64,000 nt of DNA from Physcomitrium patens. Its lineage: Eukaryota; Streptophyta; Bryopsida; Funariales; Funariaceae. A program made the position numbers and the translations under genes. The DNA lies in contig NC_037256.1 of assembly GCF_000002425.4 (NCBI RefSeq), forward strand, positions 14,129,153 through 14,193,152, written 5' to 3'. The notes beneath the pieces are model-generated. The model saw only the letters and a list, made by a program, of their open reading frames with translations. It was not told where the DNA came from and did no database searches. The number at the start of each line of letters is the position of its first letter. Position 1 is the stretch's first letter. This document shows, in pieces, positions 24,040 to 34,580 of this stretch.

Positions 24040-24291
24040 TGTCATGGACATATGCATGTAAGCCAATAATTACATGTATAAATAAGTAGAAGTAAGTAAA
24101 AGTAGATAAAAATAAGTTAATTCTATAGTATTTGGTATAAAAGCTTCCTAGAAGCTTCATAGATGCTGCTTTGACTTTATAGGTGTCTTTAATTGACTTA
24201 ATATATATATCAAGTTATTTCTATTTTGTCATCTTTCTTTGAGAGAAGTCTTACTTATTTATTTGTTTTTATCATGTTTTTGTCCTTGACA
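24040..24291 (+). repeat. gypsy C 3' LTR with internal deletion
   Basis: It is 252 bp against 558 bp for the 5' LTR. Both ends match, but about 306 bp between TTTAATTGACTT and AATATATA are missing, removing the TATA-like box and R region. It starts TGTCATGGACATATGCATG and contains an HSE-like AGCTTCctaGAAgcTTC segment near 24150. Confidence 0.9.
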
Positions 24292-26016
24292 GATTTTTAT
24301 TCTAAAAATATTTTAATAGCCAAAATCAATTACAAGATCTACAACAAAGATTTTTTTGAAATCGTAGATTTATTTCAAAAATAGTACTATTATTTAGAAG
24401 ACACTTCTAAACCAATCACAAAGTATATAAATCACAAGAATCTTGTATATTTTATGTCATTATGTATTTTGAATTGTCATCAAGTCTATTAGAGTATGTC
24501 CTTATCAAGACTCAAATTCAAGATTACTTATTAATCAAAAAAATAACAAGATTTATTAGATGCATTTTCTATAGAATCTTATCTCGCACCAAAGGAAAGA
24601 GATGTCACTTTTGATCAACAATGGATAATTTTTTTAAAGCTAAAGCATCTTTATTTTTAAGTAATGAAATCAATATTAACTATTGATTCAACTTTCTTTA
24701 AGTAAGTTTAGTCAAATATGTCTTTTGATTTTCTTATTTGTGATATTAAAAAAAATATTTCAAAGTCTTATGATATTTCTAAGTTTGAATTCAAGAATAA
24801 TATATTATATTTTGAGAGACACTTATATGTTCCAAAAAGTGAAGCTTGATTATGTATTTTTCAAGCTCATCACGACTTTTCAACAGTAAGATATTTTGGA
24901 TACAATAAGACTTTGGAGCTAATATTTAGAAATTTTTGGTGGCCTCAAATATGAAAAGAAATCAAAGATTTTGTACAATCTTGTAATATTTGTTCAAAAT
25001 CAAAAACTCCATGTTATCGATCTTACAAATTTCTTCATCTATTATCCATTCCAAAACAACCATGGTCTTTTGTTTCTATAGATTTTATTACGAATCTTTT
25101 AGTTTTAAGTTCTTATGATTCTATATTTGTGATAATGGATTGTTTCATGAAGATTTCATATTTTTTTTACAATGTACAAAATCTATTACAAGTAAAGAAA
25201 TAGTTAAGTTTTTCCTTAACAACATCTATTACTATCATGGATTATCTAAAGATATTATAATGGATAAAAAAACTTAGTTTATATTAAGATTTTTAAAAAT
25301 ACCTTTTAAGATTTTAAAATTAGATATAAACTATCTTTGGCTATCTATCCTCAAACTAATAAACAAATAAAGTATATAAATCAAGTTTTGGAGCAAAATA
25401 TGAGATTTACTATCAATAAGATAATTGGATAATTTTTTTGCCATTGAGAGAGTTTACTTATAATAATATTTTACATTCTTCTATGTAAAAAATACCTTTC
25501 TTTGCTAATTATGGCTATCATTTATAACTTGATGTTTTTGACTTTTTATAAGTTGATAATCATATGGTGAAAGATTTGACAAATCATTTATTTGAACTAT
25601 ATAGAACAATGAAGGCATGACTAAAAGATGATCAAGAACAAGAAAAGATCAACACAGATGCCTATTACAAGCAACAACCTCATTTTCACATTTGTGCTAA
25701 GATATGGTTACTTTGCCATAATATTAAAACTATTTGCTCTTATGATAAGTAAGATTATTGTAGATTTCAACCATTTCTTATTTGTAAATAAGTCAATCTA
25801 GTTGTTTATTGATTATATCTATCAAAGTCTATGAAAATCCATGTCATATTTCACATGTCTCTTTTGGATCTATATAAAATAGTAAATATTTTGGAAAGAA
25901 TATAAATACCACTACTTCTTATAAAAGTAAACAATAATAAAAAAATTCAAGGTAAAAGAAGTCATAGAGTCAAGGCAATGCTAATTTAAATTAGAATATC
26001 TTATTCATTGGAGTAG
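24292..26016 (+). pseudogene. gypsy B RNase H, integrase and chromodomain continuation
   Basis: It resumes in the RNase H codons (FYSKNILIAKINYKIYNKDF) immediately after copy C. It passes through the integrase zinc region and core (DFITNLLVLSSYDSIF near 25080) to the chromodomain (FKLEYLIHWS) at about 26010, where the next insert begins. It is highly decayed, the longest open piece being 68 codons. Confidence 0.75.
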
Positions 26017-27365
26017 TGTCAAGCTCTAATATGACTATATGATAAAAATATAATCAAAAAGGAATTTTTAATTAATATTTAATTATCTTAATTCAATGAT
26101 AATTTAAAATATTTAAACATGACTTTTTAAAAAGCCTCTTAATTTATTTTCTTATATTAATAGCTAATAGATTAAAAGTTGGTTGGTAATTTTATCTTTT
26201 AGGCTATAGAAACTCTTTTATTACATTAGAAAGGCCATAAATTAATAAAATTATATTATAATAAGTAAATAATTAACATGGTTGATACTAGGATTAAGTT
26301 AGAGATAAGGTTGGGCTAAAAAATCCCTAAGATAGGTTAAATTGATACTCAAGGATCAACCATTTGTGGGACAAGGGCAAAATCTGACCTCTAGCCATTA
26401 AAATGGTTGTTCAAGAAAAAATAGAAAAGGTATTTGAAGATCGGAAAATAAGATTAGTGAATTAGATTCAAGCTTATTCTAAATGTATAAGGTTTATTTT
26501 CAAAGGATTTGGAATGACTTTGTAATTATTATTCAAAGTCAAGGTTTATATTAGTGATTTGGAATTTATGCAATATAATTAAGGCTCGCACTCTTGGCTA
26601 GTTTGTGCAATTGGTGTCACATCCCCAATTCAAACTTTAATAATGCTTGGTTTATTAAGTATCTTAAGTATTTGTAAAATTTTATATTAATCTAATGATG
26701 CAATTGGAAGATATTTGAGTTTTGATACAAGAGGATATTAGAAGTTGGCAATTTGGAATTAGATAGGATTTCGATAATATATAGAATTCTACTAGTTGGA
26801 TAAAGGTGAAATTTGTTATGATGGTAAAAGAATTCAATGTTAAACTACACATTAATTTTGAATTGAAGTTAATTATTGAAGAAGGAGAAATTGCAATTAG
26901 AACATTTGCATCAACTTTCAAGTTGATGGCCAAGTGACATCAATGTGGTTTTTTGGCTTTTTTTGACAATTTGTAAGTAGGATTAGATTGAATTTTTTTT
27001 GAATACATAAAAGGCTTATAGTGGCATTTCTATGCAAAATTTTGCATCAAGTGGACAATCAAATTAGAAGTTATAGCTCACCAAAACTCACTAATAAATA
27101 TTAAGGCTTGTAAGGAGAAATCAAAATTACCTAATTATGAAAGTAATAAGACGATTGGGATTTAGGTATGGTTGAGATTACTAAAAAGAGAATTTTTGAA
27201 TACTTTGTATTAGCTTTAAGCACTTTTGAATTAAAATTCGAATTGTATTCTTCTTATATGTGTGAAATCTATTAGGATTTTTTGAATATTTGTAAAATAT
27301 AACTTCACCTTCCACAGCCAAGTGCTTAGTGTATTCTCAAACAAGACAACACATATTACAACAAT
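26017..27365. mobile_element. ~1.35 kb LTR-like insertion in gypsy B after the chromodomain
   Basis: The gypsy B chromodomain stops at 26016 and its next codons (AATATTAG…) reappear at about 27371, so this block is an insertion. It starts TGTCAAGCTC and ends near GACAACACATATTACAACA, compatible with TG…CA LTR ends. It contains no coding domain. A solo LTR of a different element is the simplest reading. I could not define a clean target duplication. Confidence 0.5.
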
Positions 27366-27652
27366 GAATAAAATATTAGCCAATATATATGGAGGCCAAC
27401 AAAAAATCTTACAAATATAGTAAAAAAAAGTCAAAGCTTTTCATCAATGATACCTTTAAAACTAAGATGAAGAATAGCAAACTTTTTCTATAAATAGAAT
27501 ATAATTTAGAAAAGATTGTATTCTCTCTTTTATCTTTGTTTGTAATTTTTATATAATTGTGGTATTAAAGAGATGGAAAATCAATAGCCAACATGTTCAA
27601 GTTAAGAGCCATCATTTATTGACTTACCAAATGAGATATTATGATTATCATA
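27366..27652 (+). pseudogene. gypsy B chromodomain tail and start of the extra 3' frame
   Basis: It is homologous to copy C 23395-23655, including the segment before the extra frame. ATG 27573 begins MENQ, then stops alternate with matching residues (EPSFIDLPNEIL) before homology ends near 27650. This is the truncated right end of gypsy B. Confidence 0.65.
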
Positions 27653-28500
27653 TATTAATATATACATTTATATTTTCTACCTAAGAATATATTTAAACAT
27701 GGCTACATGATTTTGAAATTTTTGGAAGTTGCAATAAAATAATTATATATACCTATGTTTAATTTTTAATTTTAAATAATTTTTTTTATTAAATGATGCT
27801 TTCTCAATATATGATTCTTTTTCAAAATATTCAATCTTGAGTATTAATACTAAAAAATAAAATTAATAATAATTTATATTTTGAAATTATAAAATATAGG
27901 TTGTCCAATTTTATATATATATGTTAAAATAATTTGCAATCAAATACAATCTTTGCCACAAATGATGTATTTTATAATTTTTCCAATCTTATGTAATCAC
28001 CATCCTCAAATGCAATCACATAACCACAGAATCCTTAAACAAACACTCCATAAAAAAATTAAAATATAATAAAATCAAGATAAAAAGAAAAAAAACAAAA
28101 TCATTTACAAATCAATTTTAATAATTCCCTTAAACAGCATAAAATAATAAAAATCCATATAAAATAAAGGTTATCATGAAAACAATAAAATCAATCAATC
28201 ATTTATAAATATAAATATAAATATATAAATATATTTATATTTTCATATACATACACACGTGTATGTATTTATTTTGCCAAAACTCATAAAATTCACAAAA
28301 CATCATTCATTACATTCTTGAGCACTTCACCACAAACCACTATTGTTTTTGTTTGTGTTTTTGTGTTTTGAGTGATTTTCTTTCTTTCTTTCTTTCTTTC
28401 TTTCTTGCTTACTTTATTTCTTTCTATTGTTTGTATATTAGTGCTTTTGCAACTCTTGTTTTCCCTTCATAATCTATGAAAACCTCATGGAGCATATTGC
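27653..28500. other. AT-rich intergenic DNA between transposon nest and gene island
   Basis: No coding frame or RNA gene was recognised. It contains a (TTTC)n tract near its right end, and GC rises sharply after about 28450. Confidence 0.5.
28376..28405. repeat. (TTTC)n microsatellite
   Basis: Seven consecutive TTTC units. Confidence 0.9.
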
Positions 28501-30425
28501 ATTCGTGTTTTCTGAGGCTTGGTTTTGAGAGATTGTCGATGTCTAGGGAGAAGAAAAGAAGAGGCTTTGCTCCATCTGCTCACTCGCTCGCTCGTAGCGG
28601 CAAGTTGCAACGTCGGAGGGAATCGAGAGCTGGGGTTTGAAGGCTTGCATCCTCAATGAATGAGTTTCCATCGTCATGAACTTGAAGGATTCGTTGCAAA
28701 CCAGGCTGCTCGTCGTTTCTTGCTCGATCTGAGCTGTGTCTGCCCTGCATTTTGTTGTCTTCGTCTGTGTTCTCAACGCGGCTTGGCTATGGAAAGTCGC
28801 CTGGATTGCACTTCGTTTGGAAGCATGTTTGTTTTTTTTCTTTCTACGCCGAAAGTGGGGTCGTGCTCAATATGTTTTGGGTGGTGTGACGCATTGATGG
28901 TCGCAGTATTTTGCTACCCATACCTGTCTTTGCACTCTTTCCTCACCTGATACTTGCCTTGGCCTGGTTGTTGATAGACGAATCATGGTGATGCTCTGTA
29001 CCTTTTCGAGAGAATTGGGTGTCTTGGATTGGATCGAACTCTCTGAACGATCACTTCTGGCGATAGGTTGTGAAGTGTACTGAGAAGGAAATTCAAGTTG
29101 CTTGTAGGGGTGTTTGTTGTTGGAGGTTTGATGAGGAATGGAAGTGGCGACAGTGTTGTGGAGCACTGGGAGGTGTAGATGTTGGTGCATGTGTTTAGAT
29201 TGTAAATAGGAGGCCGGGTGGCTGAGACCAATGTGACCCTCGTTCTTGTGACCATTTCTCTTGTTTTTGAATGGAAGTGCAGGATTGGAATTGTGACATG
29301 TCAAGTAATAAAAACAAAAAAACAAAACCATCATGGTGGTCCCGATTCTGACATGATATGTACTTGGGAGGACTCTGCAGCCCTAGGGCTTGGATGCCAC
29401 TCCCAAATGTTAATTCCTACTCGCCCGCTTCTTTGGCTGTTTTACTCGCTGCGAAAATACACCGGATTCAATCTTCAACGAAAAGGTCCCCAATCCTTTG
29501 AAGCACGTGGATTGGGTAGAGTAAATACCCGATTTAACCATCAACAGAAAAGTCTATATAAGTCTTTGAAGCAGGTGGATTAGTAAATGACAGACCTGTT
29601 TTAGAATAGAGAGGGAGAGAGATTAGGAGGAGAAGGTGGAGGAAGAAGAAGAAGACAATCGGTTCTCCGTTGGAGCTAATATGTGCAAAATAGCTTACCG
29701 GCTCCTGTGTATAGCAGCTGGAGTGTTGTATCTCTTCGATCATGAGTGTTCCTGTTCGTTGCTTCAGGGCAAGCTTCTTAAACTGGTTTCAACTAAATGA
29801 CCAATGTCTCAATCGATCTTTTGTTAGGCAACAAGTTTGTCGGATTCTTTCCCTGTTAAAATACCTATTTGAAAACATCAGTAACCGGAGCTTTTGGGGT
29901 GGCTATGAAAATTTTCATTACGTGTCTTACCGCCTACTCACTCTTTGATTAACGACGTGCCAGAGATCCACAAGGTTTTTTTTTACAGGAAAGCAGGGTG
30001 ATCAAATTGGGGAGGAATGTACGCAAATTTATGCCTGGAACACTGTCATCACTTATTTGTCACGCTGATGCAGCTTCAACACGTCAGAAAGAGAATTCAA
30101 GATTCCCTCAGCGTAATAAAGTGATTAGCGCGTGGAGGAAACTTAGAGCACAGGTTCAAGGGATTCAGTTGAACTAACACATCTTGCTGCACGCTTAAGA
30201 CACTCTCTTCCCTCGTCTGTGTATCCATCTTGCGGTTTCGGATGCAGGCAGGTCATTGGTGAGTTGGGATGCGTTAAGCTGGGTGCAGTTGCATGAATTA
30301 CAAATGTTCAGACGATTTGCTGCTAAATGTTTACCCCTCCTCATACCATTATGTCATGGTGCGCGTCCTTACGAAGTTGCCTCGTGCTCTCTCTCTCTCT
30401 CTCGTGACTAGAGCCTAGCCTGAGC
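28500..30425 (+). other. gene-like upstream region of the GH5 gene
   Basis: The base composition resembles transcribed moss DNA, but frames up to 155 codons on both strands lack any protein-like pattern. It contains a TATA-like box (29554-29562), a purine-rich GA tract at about 29612-29655 and a CT tract just before the GH5 start. It probably includes the promoter and long 5' UTR of the GH5 gene and could contain 5' UTR introns or a separate non-coding transcript. Confidence 0.4.
29554..29562 (+). promoter_or_regulatory. candidate TATA box upstream of the GH5 gene
   Basis: CTATATAAG is followed 50 bp later by a GA-rich leader-like stretch. It lies about 860 bp before the GH5 ATG, so it would imply a long 5' UTR. 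The motif alone is weak evidence. Confidence 0.3.
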
Positions 30426-32210
30426 ATGCTGAAGGCCATGATGCAGATGTCAAGGAGTCGACAGAGCTCGATGATTCTTGTAGGTGTCTTGTTAGAGTCA
30501 ATTCTAAATTTAAGTGCGGTAGAAGGGATTTCGGAATATCATGTCGACAATACAAGCGGCTCGATCATTGACAGTGGAGGCAGGGAGCGGGTATTTCATG
30601 GATTGAATGTCGTTATGAAAGCATTTCCTTGGCATCCTCGCACAGACGAGTTTGATCCGCAGTTCTCCTTCACAGACGTCGACATAGCCCTCCTGCGCAG
30701 TTGGGGTGTGAATGTTGTCCGCCTGGGTGTGATGTGGCCCGGCGTCGAGCCACAACGTGGCCAGGTGAACCAGACGTACATCGAGGTCATGCGGACGGTT
30801 GTTCGAAAACTTCATGCAGCTGGCATTGCCACGCTCCTTGAATTCCACCAGGATCTTCTCTCGTCAAGATTTTGCGGGGAAGGCATACCTTCTTGGGTTC
30901 TTGATAATACCAACCTCGGTGGGACGGATTCTGAGAACCTCCTGGCTGAGATAAATGACGTTAGTTCGTCATCAGCAGGCAGTAGTTCGACTTGGTGGAG
31001 AATTTTGAGAGACATTGTCGTAAACTTCATTCCCTCTCTCTTGATGCAGTCTTCGAGATATGAGTCAAACCACAGGGCCTCAACATTCAGCGCCTCCAAG
31101 AGCTTTATCGAATCCTTCCCAGAGCCTCTAAGTGGAAGATGGCCACTACCAGATTCACCAGGAGATAGTTCTCATGAGCAGCAACCATCGGACGAGCAAT
31201 GCGACAAACATTCCTGGGCTTGGTACTACTTCTCTTTCGCAGTGTCGAGAGCTTTCCAGAGCTTGTATGACAACAAATGGGGCTGGGCAGATTTGTTTGC
31301 AAACTACTGGCAAATTGTTGCAACGTCCTTCCGTGATCAGCCCGGAATTTTGGGATACGAGCTCATCAACGAACCATGGGCAGGAGACATGTACCGCAAT
31401 CCACTCTTGATGGTGCCAGGAGTGGCGGATTACCACAATCTTGCTCCATTCTACGAAAAACTGCAGTCATCAATTCGATCTGTCGACCCCGACAGAATTC
31501 TTTTCATGGAGTCTATCACATTTGAAGACATCCGTTGTGGATTCTCAACAGTCCCAGGAGGAGCACAGTTTCAGAACCGAACTGTGTTGAGTTATCATTT
31601 CTATCAACCTCCTAATGTGAATTCCCGTCAAGCCATCCGCGAGCGTCTGCGGGAAAGCAAGAAGCTGGGGTGTGGTGCCATGCTGACGGAGTTTTTTGTG
31701 GCAGATCAAGGTGCAATCTCTCCTCGAAACTCGTGGAATCTATTCAACGCAGACAGGGTGGATGATGTGCTTGCCGAAGCAGATGCTCACAAACAGTCCT
31801 GGATCGCATGGGAGTATAAAGCCTTTCAGGTCAAGACAGGCTCCGTTGTGGAGCAGTCTCTCTTCACATCTTCCGGGGACGTGAACCTGTTGCTGGCCAA
31901 GAAGCTCGCCAGGACATACCCTCAAGCTGTGGCAGGCACCATATTGTCATTCTCCTTCGAACTCATCTCCTCCGACTTCACCCTCTCCTTCATTGCAGGT
32001 CGGCCTTCTGCAAGTGGTGGTATATCCCACCAGACGCAGGTTTTTGTCCACAGGCCGTTTTACTATCCCTCGGGACTTGCATTTTCTGTGAACCATGATT
32101 GTGTTCAAGTGCAAGAAACAGAGAGATTGATCATATTGAGCCACTCTCAGGCTTGTGCGGGGTTCACAGTTTCTCTCAAGATAAGTAAAAAGCCTGTCCA
32201 AAATTTTTGA
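30426..32210 (+). CDS. GH5 endoglycoceramidase-like glycosidase, single exon
   Basis: The predicted 594-residue protein fits glycoside hydrolase family 5, endoglycoceramidase-type (retaining hydrolase acting on glycosylceramides). Visible signatures are VFHGLNVVMKAFPWHP (57-71), GVNVVRLGVMWPGVEP (94-109), FHQDLLSSRFCGEGIP (140-155) and YELINEPWAGD (311-321, acid/base Glu316). HFYQPP (391-396) and LTEFF (420-424, nucleophile Glu422) follow. A hydrophobic segment at residues 16-33 (MILVGVLLESILNLSAVE) looks like a signal peptide, so secretion or vacuolar/ER location is likely. The C-terminal ~100 residues look like the beta-sandwich of this family. A Ser-rich insert spans about 165-260. There are several in-frame ATGs, and 30426 is the first, with Met16 possible. 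The 1.8 kb frame is uninterrupted by introns. Substrate is inferred from the family. Confidence 0.85.
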   Translation: MLKAMMQMSRSRQSSMILVGVLLESILNLSAVEGISEYHVDNTSGSIIDSGGRERVFHGLNVVMKAFPWHPRTDEFDPQFSFTDVDIALLRSWGVNVVRLGVMWPGVEPQRGQVNQTYIEVMRTVVRKLHAAGIATLLEFHQDLLSSRFCGEGIPSWVLDNTNLGGTDSENLLAEINDVSSSSAGSSSTWWRILRDIVVNFIPSLLMQSSRYESNHRASTFSASKSFIESFPEPLSGRWPLPDSPGDSSHEQQPSDEQCDKHSWAWYYFSFAVSRAFQSLYDNKWGWADLFANYWQIVATSFRDQPGILGYELINEPWAGDMYRNPLLMVPGVADYHNLAPFYEKLQSSIRSVDPDRILFMESITFEDIRCGFSTVPGGAQFQNRTVLSYHFYQPPNVNSRQAIRERLRESKKLGCGAMLTEFFVADQGAISPRNSWNLFNADRVDDVLAEADAHKQSWIAWEYKAFQVKTGSVVEQSLFTSSGDVNLLLAKKLARTYPQAVAGTILSFSFELISSDFTLSFIAGRPSASGGISHQTQVFVHRPFYYPSGLAFSVNHDCVQVQETERLIILSHSQACAGFTVSLKISKKPVQNF

Positions 32211-33162
32211 ACTGGTATTTGAGCCATGATCTCTCCTTCCGTTGCTTTCTTCCAGCAATGCTGTGTTTCTCAACTGAGGTATATGTGGGTATTGTCACTG
32301 AATGAAGTGAGATGATGCACACTAGTTAGTTCCCTGGCAGTGCACTAGTTATTCTTCATGAACGTCATGTTGTGATTGCGAGACTGCCCAACATGTGATG
32401 ATCTCCCCATCAAATTCACTCTTCAGTCCTCTCAAAAGACCTGTCAGTCTTTCTCACACTCTCTTTTATCTTGTACCTTTGTCTTCCACCTCACTTCTTG
32501 AACATCCCTGTCCATTCTGTTGTCTTCAAACATTCAGAGATGTTCCAAACGATGAGAATCGAATTTGATTGTTCTGCTTCTGAAATCATTGGCTGGTTGG
32601 AGCAACGTTACCAAATGTACTTTAGCTGACAATGCCGGTCGATTCTTCAAAATGTGGGTTAGAAGAAGCACAAAAACTGTTCTTGTGTGTTGAGAAAGCT
32701 GGACTGTGCAGATCGGGTCGACTTTTATATTGTTGTCCAATCTCAGATACTTTACGAAGTTGAAGACACGGTTGTCAAATCCCACACAATTGTGTATTCA
32801 ACTTTTAGCCGAGTCATGCCACAAAGACCATCAAACTGTCAATTTATGTCGGAATTGTATGATAGAAAAGTTGTAAGACCCTGCATGAAATTGAAGTATG
32901 GGTTCAGAAATTAAAAATTTTACAATATATATTAATGTGTAATTTGATATTTTATATATTTAAAATTATACCTATAAAAAATTTAAATAGATTTTTATAC
33001 TTGTATTTGTATTTTTAGTATTCTTTAAAACTAAGCTCTCATTTAAACTTTTGTTGTTTACATAAGATCAATCTATTATTACTTTTTTGTCATTTCATTA
33101 TGGACATATTTTTTTAATTAATTTATTAAATTATAGGTATTTATTTTTAAATAAAAATATAC

Positions 33163-33198
<36 letters not shown>

Positions 33199-34447
33199 TT
33201 TTATAATAATAAGTAATTATTTTTAATGATTTAATTTCTATTTTCGGCTTTATTAATAATATGATTTAAGTATTAAATTATTTATCTAAATATTTTTTTG
33301 TTATAACTATTTATTTATTAGAATTTTTGTGTATTTTGGTTCAATAATAAGTAGTAAAAATTATTGATGGCTTCTAAACATATCCTATTAAGTTCCATTA
33401 AGTGATTATTAAATCCATTCTATTTAGCTTCTAGGTTGAGTAATTTGTAGCTTATTGACAAGTTCAATAGAGTTTTATTTGGAATTTAAAAGGATATATT
33501 TTGATAAAATCTATAATTATTTAATTTTTATGTTAATCAATATATTACATCAAATAACATTAAAATAAAAAAAATAAAAAAATAAACTACAATTGTAAGA
33601 ACCTTCTCAAATCTTCCAATCATTTATACAAATATTTATAAACTTTTAGAAGCTTAATGATTTTTTGAATTTTTTTTGTAAGAGTCTAAAGTATTTTTAG
33701 TTTATTTATAGCTTCTACAATCTTCAATAATTATCTAAAACCTTCCAAAGTTTTCTATAAAATTTCATAATAAATATTTTAGACTTATAAGGTTCTTGGA
33801 GCTTCTATTAAACTTAGTAATATTAATATAAATAGGAGAGCAAGACAAAGGCAAGTTTAGTCTTATTAATACCAATTTTGGAGTTGCCAAAGTATTATTT
33901 TGCTTCTAGTACTATGTTTGATCTATTTTAGAATATAATTTTGTTTTTCTTATGATTTTTGATCTTATTGTTCTTTTTTAAGTTGTGAATTTTGTTTTAT
34001 ATAGGAGAATTTCCTTGCTTTTTGAAAGAAAATATCATATCTCAAAGGTTGAAAAATATTTACTTTTGACAATGTATCTTATATTTGAATAGTCTATTAA
34101 ACTTGCATGTTTACATATTTATAAAAAAATTGATAATGCTAAAAGTATATAAAAAGTCATTTGGCCTTTAACAAACAATAGTAATATAAAAGATCTACAA
34201 TAGTTTGGTATATGTCATAAACTTATTAGTTTGAAAAATTAATAAATTAGATATTGTGAGACATTATCTTTTCTATATATATATATATATATACATATAT
34301 TTTAGAAATTTTAGAAAATAATATGTTTTCTTTTGTTAATCATGTTTGGCACCTAATAAAGATATTGTCTTGAATAAAAGATGATAGTTTATTTTTATTA
34401 TTTAATAAATATAATTAAACTTAAATTCATTATTTTAAGTTATATTT

Positions 34448-34510
34448 TGAAATTTTGATTGATAAATTTTAGTCTTATTTTGCCTAGATAATTTATCAAT
34501 CAAAATTTCA
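34448..34510. repeat. perfect 21-bp inverted repeat with 21-nt loop
   Basis: Arms at 34448-34468 and 34490-34510 are fully complementary. The left arm contains AAATTTTGATTGATAAATT. It could be the remnant of a MITE, or a transcribed hairpin. Nothing around it supports either strongly. Confidence 0.75.
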
Positions 34511-34537
34511 TAGCATATATATATATATAAAAATATG

Positions 34538-34540
34538 TAT

Positions 34541-34579
<39 letters not shown>

Positions 34580-34580
34580 T
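34538..34580. repeat. (TTTA)n microsatellite
   Basis: About ten TTTA units. Confidence 0.9.

Larger units (their letters stand above)
18210..24291 (+). mobile_element. gypsy C: near full-length chromovirus inserted in gypsy B
   Basis: The 6082-bp element is bounded by TGTCA and TGACA and flanked by GCTTT (18205-18209) and GATTT (24292-24296), a 5-bp target duplication with one change. Removing C and one duplicate restores the host RNase H codons for IAFYSK exactly. The order is LTR, primer site, gag, protease, RT, RNase H, integrase, chromodomain, extra 3' frame, polypurine tract, LTR. It has many in-frame stops, mostly W, Q or R codons changed by a C-to-T or G-to-A transition, so it is defective. 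The 3' LTR has a large internal deletion. Confidence 0.9.
13490..27652 (+). mobile_element. gypsy B: old forward chromovirus hosting three insertions
   Basis: The 5' LTR is 13490-14025. Gag resumes after an unidentified insert at about 16320. Protease and RT run to 18209, gypsy C occupies 18210-24291, and RNase H, integrase and chromodomain continue at 24292-26016. A second insert covers about 26017-27365, and the chromodomain tail plus the beginning of the extra 3' frame end near 27652. No polypurine tract or 3' LTR follows, so the right end is truncated. Stops are far more frequent than in C, consistent with B being the older host. Confidence 0.8.

Noticed and set aside
28867..29334. 155-codon minus-strand frame upstream of the GH5 gene
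   Set aside because: Low-complexity and without domain features. It overlaps other frames of similar length, so a chance frame in GC-richer DNA is more likely.
34538..34580. Possible CRISPR-like or satellite array
   Set aside because: It is a simple TTTA microsatellite with no spacers.
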